Shown here piece after piece: positions 59,007 through 64,000 of a DNA stretch of 64,000 bases. The DNA comes from Roseicella sp. DB1501 (GTDB lineage Bacteria > Pseudomonadota > Alphaproteobacteria > Acetobacterales > Acetobacteraceae). A program made the position numbers and the translations under genes. Within the stretch, counting starts at the first letter, position 1. Every line of letters begins with the position of its first letter. The stretch lies in the NCBI RefSeq assembly GCF_013112485.1, contig NZ_JABFHG010000009.1, forward strand, positions 62,001-126,000. Reading direction: 5' to 3'. A model generated the notes under the pieces. It was not told the origin of the DNA and did not search any database. It saw nothing but the letters and a program-made list of their open reading frames with translations.

Positions 59007-61894
59007 ACGCGCCGCTTCGCCGCGAGAGCCTGGCGCGGCTGCCACTGGCGCGCAGCCGCATCGGCGGCGCCCTGCTGGCGGCGATGGGCCTCGCCCTCGC
59101 CGCCATCATCGTCTTCACCCCGCTGGCGGCCGAGGAACAGGGCGCCTTCGCCCTCGGCGGCCTGCTGGTGGCCTTCCTGATCGGGCGCTTCCGCGGCCGC
59201 GCCGCGACGCTCGCCCTGGCGGCCCTCTCCTCCATGGTGTCGGTCCGCTACATCGTCTGGCGGCTGTCCGACACGCTGGACTATTCCGGCCCGCTGCAGA
59301 CCCTGCTCGGCATCGGCCTGCTGCTGGCCGAGCTCTACGCCGTCATCGTGCTGATCCTCGCCTATGCGCAGACGGCCTGGCCGCTCGACCGCAAGCCGGT
59401 GCCGCTGCCGGCGGATGCCGAGGTCTGGCCGACGGTCGATGTCTTCATCCCGACCTACAACGAGGCGCTGGAGGTCGTGAAGCCAACCATCCTCGCCGCC
59501 CTCGCGCTCGACTGGCCGGCGGAGAAGATCAACATCGTCGTGCTCGATGACGGGCGGCGCGACGAGTTCCGCCGCTTCTGCGCCGAGGTGGGCGCCGGCT
59601 ACCTCATCCGTCCGGACAACAAGGGCGCCAAGGCCGGCAACATCAACCACGCCCTCACCAAAACCAGCGGCGAGTATGTGGTGATCTTCGACTGCGACCA
59701 CGTGCCGACCCGCGCCTTCCTGCAGCTCTCCATGGGCTGGATGCTGCGCGACCGCGGCCTCTGCATGGTGCAGACGCCGCACCACTTCTACTCGCCGGAC
59801 CCGTTCCAGCGGAACCTCGCCAGCGGCGAAGCGGTACCGAACGAGGGGCTGCTCTTCTACGGCCTGGTGCAGCCGGGCAACGACTTCTGGGGCGCGACCT
59901 TCTTCTGCGGCTCCTGCGCCGTCATCCGCCGCACCGCGCTCGAGGCGATCGGCGGCGTGCCCACCACCACCGTCACCGAGGACTGCCACGCCGCGCTGCG
60001 CATGCAGAAGGCGGGCTGGCGCACAGCCTATCTACGCGTGCCGATGGCCGCCGGCCTCGCCACCGAGCGCCTGATGCTGCACATCGGCCAGCGCCTGCGC
60101 TGGGGCCGCGGGATGATCCAGATCCTGCGCACCGAGAATCCGCTGACCGCGCAGAGCCTGAGTTGGCCGCAGCGGCTTTGCTACTTCATGGCGATGTTCA
60201 GCTTCCTCTTCCCGCTGCCGCGCTTCGTCTTCCTGACGGCGCCGCTGGCCTGGCTGCTGCTCGGGGAGACGGTGATCGCCGCCTCGCCGCTGGCGATCCT
60301 CGCCTATGCGGGGCCGCACATCCTGCATTCGGTCATGACCAGCAGCCGCGTCAGCGGGCATGTGCGGCACTCCTTCTGGTCGGAAATCCACGAGGCGACG
60401 CTCGCGGTCTACCTGCTGCCGGTGACGCTGATGACCCTGCTCGACCCGCGCAAGGGCAAGTTCAACGTCACCGACAAGGGCGGCACCCTGCAGGAAGGCT
60501 ATTTCGACCTGCGCGCCCTCGGGCCGAACATCGTGCTGGCCGGCGTGCTGCTCTGCGGCGTCGCCTCCGGCCTGCTCGGCATTCTCCGCAACCCGGTCGG
60601 CACGCTGGAATTCCAGGCCTACGCCCTGAACCTCTTCTGGTGCGTGCTCTGCCTGCTCACCGTCGCGGCCGGCCTCGCGGTTGGGCGCGAGCGGCGGCAA
60701 CTGCGCGAGCGCGCCCGCATCGCCGCCGCGCTCAGCGGCAGCATCCGCCTGCCCGACGGGACGCTGGTCGCCGCGGGGATGCGCGACCTCTCGCTCGGCG
60801 GCGCGGCGCTCGACGCGCCGCAGCCGGCGGAGGCGCCGGAGGGCCTGGCGGTCATCCTGACGCTGGAGACGAACGGTGAGATGCTGACCATCCCCTCCGA
60901 GGTCGTGCAATGGAGCGACGGCCGCGTGCAGCTTCGCTTCGCGCCGCGCAGTGCGGAGGATGAAGGCGCGGTGGTGCGCGCCGTCTTCGGCCGCGCCGAT
61001 GCCTGGCTCGACTGGGACCGCACCCGGCCCGACCGCCCTCTGCGCGCCTTCATCGAGGTGATCCGCAGCGTCGCCGGCCTGTTCCGCGGCGACTCGCAAT
61101 TCTCGCTGCGGCGGCGCCGCACGGCCGGATCTGGCGGCGCGGCGGCATCTCGGCCCACCATCCTGCCGCCGCCGCTCGCCGTGCCGGCGCTGCACCGCGC
61201 CCGTGGGTCGCGGGCCGCGGGCCTGCTGCTGGGCCTCGCCCTCGGTGCGCCGGGGCTCGCTTTGGCGCAGCCGGCGCGGGGCGGCCGAGGCCGGCCCCGG
61301 CATCCGCCACGTCTCCTACAGCCTGCGCCAGCTTGGGCTGCGCAACGCCATGCAGCTGCGCGGCTCCGCCGACCTGCAGGGCGTGCTGTTCGGCACCCGC
61401 GGCGACGAGGTGGTGACCGATGCGCGGCTGGTGCTGCAGGGCGCCAACTCGCTGGCGCTGATCCCGGAGCTGAGCCAGGTCTCCGTCGCGCTGAACGAGC
61501 AGTTCCTCGGCGCCATCCAGCCGGATCGCTCGCGCCCGGCCTTCGGGCCGATCGAGTTTCCCGTCAACCCGGCCTTCTTCGCCGAGACCAACCGGCTGAA
61601 CTTCCGCTTCTCCGGCCGCTACGCGGTGGAGTGCAACGACCCGCTTTCCGGCCTGCTGTGGTCGAGCATCTCCGACGGCTCCATGCTGCATCTCACCCTG
61701 CAGAAGCTGCCGCCGGTCCGCGATCTCGCGCGCCTGCCGGAGCCCTTTTTCGATGCCCGGCTGCTGCGCGACGCCCTGCGGCTTCCGGTCGTGCTGCCCC
61801 AGGGGGGAGACCGGGAGGCTTCGGCGGAGGTGGCGCGCGCGGCCGCCGTCGCCAGCTCCTGGTTCGCGGTGCAGGCGGATTACCGCGGCGCTGA
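59003..61894 (+). CDS. bcsA: Cellulose synthase catalytic subunit BcsA (A part of an apparently frameshifted bcsAB)
   Basis: BcsA polymerises UDP-glucose at the inner membrane. The GT2 core has Asp182-Asp183, DCDH (230-233), TED (325-327) and QRLRW (363-367). The PilZ domain has the c-di-GMP sites RERRQLRERAR (about 562-572) and DLSLGGA (595-601), and about eight membrane helices surround it. The homology goes on through GLLLGLALGAPGLALAQPA, which reads as the BcsB signal peptide, to about 61,280; after that this frame becomes Arg/Pro-rich nonsense to 61894. BcsB resumes in the next frame. Removing one G from GGGG 61278-61281 would join both parts into one protein of about 1,480 residues, as in Komagataeibacter BcsAB. 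Confidence 0.9.
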   Translation: MNAPLRRESLARLPLARSRIGGALLAAMGLALAAIIVFTPLAAEEQGAFALGGLLVAFLIGRFRGRAATLALAALSSMVSVRYIVWRLSDTLDYSGPLQTLLGIGLLLAELYAVIVLILAYAQTAWPLDRKPVPLPADAEVWPTVDVFIPTYNEALEVVKPTILAALALDWPAEKINIVVLDDGRRDEFRRFCAEVGAGYLIRPDNKGAKAGNINHALTKTSGEYVVIFDCDHVPTRAFLQLSMGWMLRDRGLCMVQTPHHFYSPDPFQRNLASGEAVPNEGLLFYGLVQPGNDFWGATFFCGSCAVIRRTALEAIGGVPTTTVTEDCHAALRMQKAGWRTAYLRVPMAAGLATERLMLHIGQRLRWGRGMIQILRTENPLTAQSLSWPQRLCYFMAMFSFLFPLPRFVFLTAPLAWLLLGETVIAASPLAILAYAGPHILHSVMTSSRVSGHVRHSFWSEIHEATLAVYLLPVTLMTLLDPRKGKFNVTDKGGTLQEGYFDLRALGPNIVLAGVLLCGVASGLLGILRNPVGTLEFQAYALNLFWCVLCLLTVAAGLAVGRERRQLRERARIAAALSGSIRLPDGTLVAAGMRDLSLGGAALDAPQPAEAPEGLAVILTLETNGEMLTIPSEVVQWSDGRVQLRFAPRSAEDEGAVVRAVFGRADAWLDWDRTRPDRPLRAFIEVIRSVAGLFRGDSQFSLRRRRTAGSGGAAASRPTILPPPLAVPALHRARGSRAAGLLLGLALGAPGLALAQPARGGRGRPRHPPRLLQPAPAWAAQRHAAARLRRPAGRAVRHPRRRGGDRCAAGAAGRQLAGADPGAEPGLRRAERAVPRRHPAGSLAPGLRADRVSRQPGLLRRDQPAELPLLRPLRGGVQRPAFRPAVVEHLRRLHAASHPAEAAAGPRSRAPAGALFRCPAAARRPAASGRAAPGGRPGGFGGGGARGRRRQLLVRGAGGLPRR

Positions 61895-63446
61895 ATTCCC
61901 GGTCTCATCGAGCCTGCCGCCGGAAGGCCATGTGATGGTGATCGCCATCGGCGCGGATTCGATCCCTGGCCTTGCCCTGCCGCGTTTCGATGGCCCGACC
62001 CTCGCCCTGCTCGCGCATCCGACCGATCCCTACGCCTCGCTGCTGGTGGTCGGCGGCCGCACCGCCGCCGAGGCCGCCGTGGCCGCCACCGCGCTTGCCG
62101 CCGGCCGCACCGTGCTCTCGGGCGAGGTGGCATCGGTGCAGGCGCCCGAGCTCGCGCCGCGCCGCCCCTATGACGCGCCGCGCTGGCTCCGCACCGATGG
62201 CCCGGTACGCCTCGGTGATCTCGTCGATCCCTCCGAGCTGCAGGGCTTCGGCTACACGCCGGGCACGATCTCGGTGCCCTTCCGCACTGCGCCGGATCTC
62301 TACACCTGGCGCAACCGGCCGCTGCAGGTCGAGATCCATTACCGGACCCCGCCCGGCCCGGTTCTTGACACCTCCGTCTCGCGGCTCGATGTCTCGGTGA
62401 ACGACGCCTATCTGCAGAGCTTCCCGCTGCAGGGGGCCGAGCCCCCCTGGCCCTGGTCCTGGCTCGCCGCGCAGATCGGCCGGCCGGAGCGGCGGACGGG
62501 CTCGGTCGGCGTGCCGCCCTGGATGGTCTTCGGCCAGAACGAGCTGCAGCTCCGCTTCGACATGAAGCCGCTCGCGCGCGGCGACTGCGCCGCGGTGCCC
62601 GGCGATATCCGGACGTCGATCGACCCGGACAGCACCATCGACCTGTCCTCCGCCTATCGCTTCGCGGCGCTGCCCAACCTCGCCGCCTTCGCCGGCGCCG
62701 GCTTCCCCTACACGACCATGGCCGATCTCTCGGGCACGGCGGCGGTGCTGCCGGAGCGGCCGGATGCGCGCGAGTTCTCGGCCTTCCTCGGCCTGGTCGG
62801 CCGGATGGCGGCCATGGTGGGCCATCCCGCCACGGGCCTGAAGGTGGTGCGGCCGCAGGAGCTGCCGCAGGTCGCGGGGCTCGATCTCATCGTGGTCGGG
62901 GCGCTTGACCGGCAGCCGGCGCTCGCCAGCCTTCTGCGCGACGGCCCGGTGCGGATCGAGGACCGGCGCCTGGCCATCCTGCCGCCGGGCCGCCTCGACG
63001 ATCTCCGCAGCCGGCTCCTCGGCGGCGGCGGGCGGCGCGACGCGGCGGAGCGCGCATCGGCGCAGCTTCGCGCCGGCGGCGAGGGCATGGGCGCGCTGAT
63101 CGGCTTCGAATCGCCGCTCGCCGCCGGCCGTTCGGTCGTCGTTCTCACCGGCGCCTCACCGGCCGGCGTCGCGGCGATGGCCGAGGCGATGCGCGACCCG
63201 GCGCGGCTGCCGAAGGTGCAGGGCGGCCTTACCCTGCTGCGCGACGGCCGGCTGGAGGGCTATGCCATCGGCCGCACCTATACGATCGGCTCGCTGCCCT
63301 TCTGGCTCTGGCCGCAATACCTGCTCGGCGACAGCCCGGTCGGGCTGTTGGCGCTGCTCGCCCTCGCGCCCCTGCTGATCGGCGCGCCGGCCTACTGGGC
63401 GCTGCGACGCCGCGCGGCGCGCCGCCTGCGGGAGCGCACGGCATGA
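61203..63446 (+). CDS. bcsB: Cellulose synthase regulatory subunit BcsB (B part, out of frame with BcsA)
   Basis: The periplasmic BcsB part guides the glucan chain. It starts clearly at AEAGPGIRHVSYSLRQLGLRN (about 61,284), with QGANSLALIPELSQVSVALNE, a central block with GFGYTPGTISVPFRTAPDLYTWRNRPL (ends GFGYTPG and RNRPL), FGQNELQLRFDMK, and a C-terminal membrane helix (LLALLALAPLLIGAPAYWAL) that anchors it. The listed start is the first ATG of the frame, but the first 27 residues there are not a signal peptide. The signal lies in the bcsA frame, which argues for a frameshift in a fused gene. Its TGA overlaps the bcsC ATG. Confidence 0.88.
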   Translation: MGRGPRACCWASPSVRRGSLWRSRRGAAEAGPGIRHVSYSLRQLGLRNAMQLRGSADLQGVLFGTRGDEVVTDARLVLQGANSLALIPELSQVSVALNEQFLGAIQPDRSRPAFGPIEFPVNPAFFAETNRLNFRFSGRYAVECNDPLSGLLWSSISDGSMLHLTLQKLPPVRDLARLPEPFFDARLLRDALRLPVVLPQGGDREASAEVARAAAVASSWFAVQADYRGAEFPVSSSLPPEGHVMVIAIGADSIPGLALPRFDGPTLALLAHPTDPYASLLVVGGRTAAEAAVAATALAAGRTVLSGEVASVQAPELAPRRPYDAPRWLRTDGPVRLGDLVDPSELQGFGYTPGTISVPFRTAPDLYTWRNRPLQVEIHYRTPPGPVLDTSVSRLDVSVNDAYLQSFPLQGAEPPWPWSWLAAQIGRPERRTGSVGVPPWMVFGQNELQLRFDMKPLARGDCAAVPGDIRTSIDPDSTIDLSSAYRFAALPNLAAFAGAGFPYTTMADLSGTAAVLPERPDAREFSAFLGLVGRMAAMVGHPATGLKVVRPQELPQVAGLDLIVVGALDRQPALASLLRDGPVRIEDRRLAILPPGRLDDLRSRLLGGGGRRDAAERASAQLRAGGEGMGALIGFESPLAAGRSVVVLTGASPAGVAAMAEAMRDPARLPKVQGGLTLLRDGRLEGYAIGRTYTIGSLPFWLWPQYLLGDSPVGLLALLALAPLLIGAPAYWALRRRAARRLRERTA

Positions 63447-64000
63447 CCCGGCGCACCCATCTCCTGGCCGGCGCCGCGCTCTCCGCGGCTCTGGCGGCGC
63501 TGCCGGCGGCGGCCCAGACCGTCGCCATGGCGAGCGTGCCGGCCGGCGCCGAGCGCGCCATCGCGTTGCTGCTCGAGCAGGCGCGCTTCTGGCAGCAGCA
63601 GAGCCGCCCGGATCAGGCCGTGCGGGTGTTCGAGCGCGTGCTCGCGGTCGATCCGCGCAATGCCGAGGCGCTGGCCGGTGCGGCCCAGGCCCAGGCGCTG
63701 CTCGGTCGCGGCGCGGCCGCGGACCTGCTGACGGCGCGGCTGAAGGCCACGGCCCCGGCGGGCGACGAGCGGGTGCAGCAGACCGATGTCACGGTCCGCG
63801 CCATGACGCAGGATCGCGGCACGCTGCAGGAGGCCCGGCGCCTGGCCCGGACCGGCCGCGCGGCGGAGGCGGTGGCGCAGTATCGCGCGCTGTTTCGCGG
63901 CGCCTCGCCGCCCGACGCCTATGCCGAGGAGTTCTACACCACCCTCGCCGGCACCGAGGGCGGCTATGACGAGGCGCGCGCCGGGCTCGCCCGGCTCGCC
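63443..64000 (+). CDS. bcsC: Cellulose synthase subunit BcsC, N-terminal part (runs off the window)
   Basis: The frame is open from ATG 63443 to the right edge (186 codons). A signal peptide (LLAGAALSAALAALPAAAQ) is followed by TPR repeats: LLEQARFWQQQSRPDQAVRVFERVLAVDP, then AEALAGAAQAQALLGRG, and LARTGRAAEAVAQYRALFRG. BcsC normally has over 1,000 residues, with periplasmic TPRs and an outer-membrane barrel that exports the glucan. ATGA links it to bcsB. Confidence 0.9.
   Translation, partial: MTRRTHLLAGAALSAALAALPAAAQTVAMASVPAGAERAIALLLEQARFWQQQSRPDQAVRVFERVLAVDPRNAEALAGAAQAQALLGRGAAADLLTARLKATAPAGDERVQQTDVTVRAMTQDRGTLQEARRLARTGRAAEAVAQYRALFRGASPPDAYAEEFYTTLAGTEGGYDEARAGLARLA

Overview
The window is high-GC DNA from an alphaproteobacterium, most likely an Acetobacteraceae member of the Roseomonas type. 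This rests on strong GC bias at third codon positions, many single periplasmic binding proteins (Bug/TctC, LivK, PotD and DppA types), a membrane PQQ glucose-dehydrogenase homologue, a cellulose locus in which bcsA and bcsB look fused as in acetic acid bacteria, and a family of modular palindromic repeats scattered between genes. The taxonomic call is inference; no rRNA gene is present.

Layout. 1-1.3 kb is a poorly coding edge with a decayed binding-protein remnant and a possible zinc-ribbon protein. 1.5-8.3 kb holds a Bug-family binding protein, a luciferase-like oxidoreductase and an RND efflux adaptor/pump pair. 8.5-12.5 kb is a three-gene signalling operon: HigA-like HTH protein, KaiC-like double ATPase, hybrid histidine kinase. 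12.5-18.9 kb carries a LivK-type binding protein, a glutathione S-transferase, a cupin, a TPR protein and an HWE-type histidine kinase.

19.3-31.8 kb is the most striking locus: six co-directional, nearly gapless genes encoding a 2,189-residue multicopper oxidase, two proteins of unknown function, a beta-propeller-like exported protein, an SCO1/SenC copper protein and a cytochrome c fused to a periplasmic-binding fold. It resembles the Mn(II)-oxidase (MofA/MnxG/McoA) class of large multicopper oxidases with their electron-transfer partners. Two DUF1254/DUF1214 proteins follow (32.1-35.1 kb).

35.7-39.1 kb is a sulfur-relay group: cysteine desulfurase, [2Fe-2S] ferredoxin, TenA and MnmA. 39.4-42.1 kb has a 49-residue membrane peptide and the PQQ dehydrogenase. 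tRNA-Ile(GAT) and tRNA-Met(CAT) flank an acyl-CoA dehydrogenase homologue. 43.9-49.8 kb has a second hybrid kinase, a truncated FAD oxidoreductase, a catalytically dead HtrA-like protein, a NeuD-like acyltransferase and an aromatic-acid MFS transporter. 49.9-54.3 kb is a spermidine/putrescine-type ABC transporter, followed by a dipeptide-type binding protein, a lone receiver domain and a fumarylacetoacetate hydrolase family enzyme. 57.8 kb to the right edge is the cellulose operon bcsR-bcsQ-bcsA/B-bcsC, with an apparent 1-nt frameshift at the A/B junction; bcsC runs off the window.

Two families of structured repeats punctuate the intergenic gaps. One has TAGAGCA/TGCTCTA ends and, in at least three places, supplies the stop codon of the adjoining gene; one copy ends exactly where a FAD oxidoreductase gene is truncated. 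The other consists of serial hairpins placed downstream of genes. No CRISPR array, integrase, transposase or rRNA gene was seen.
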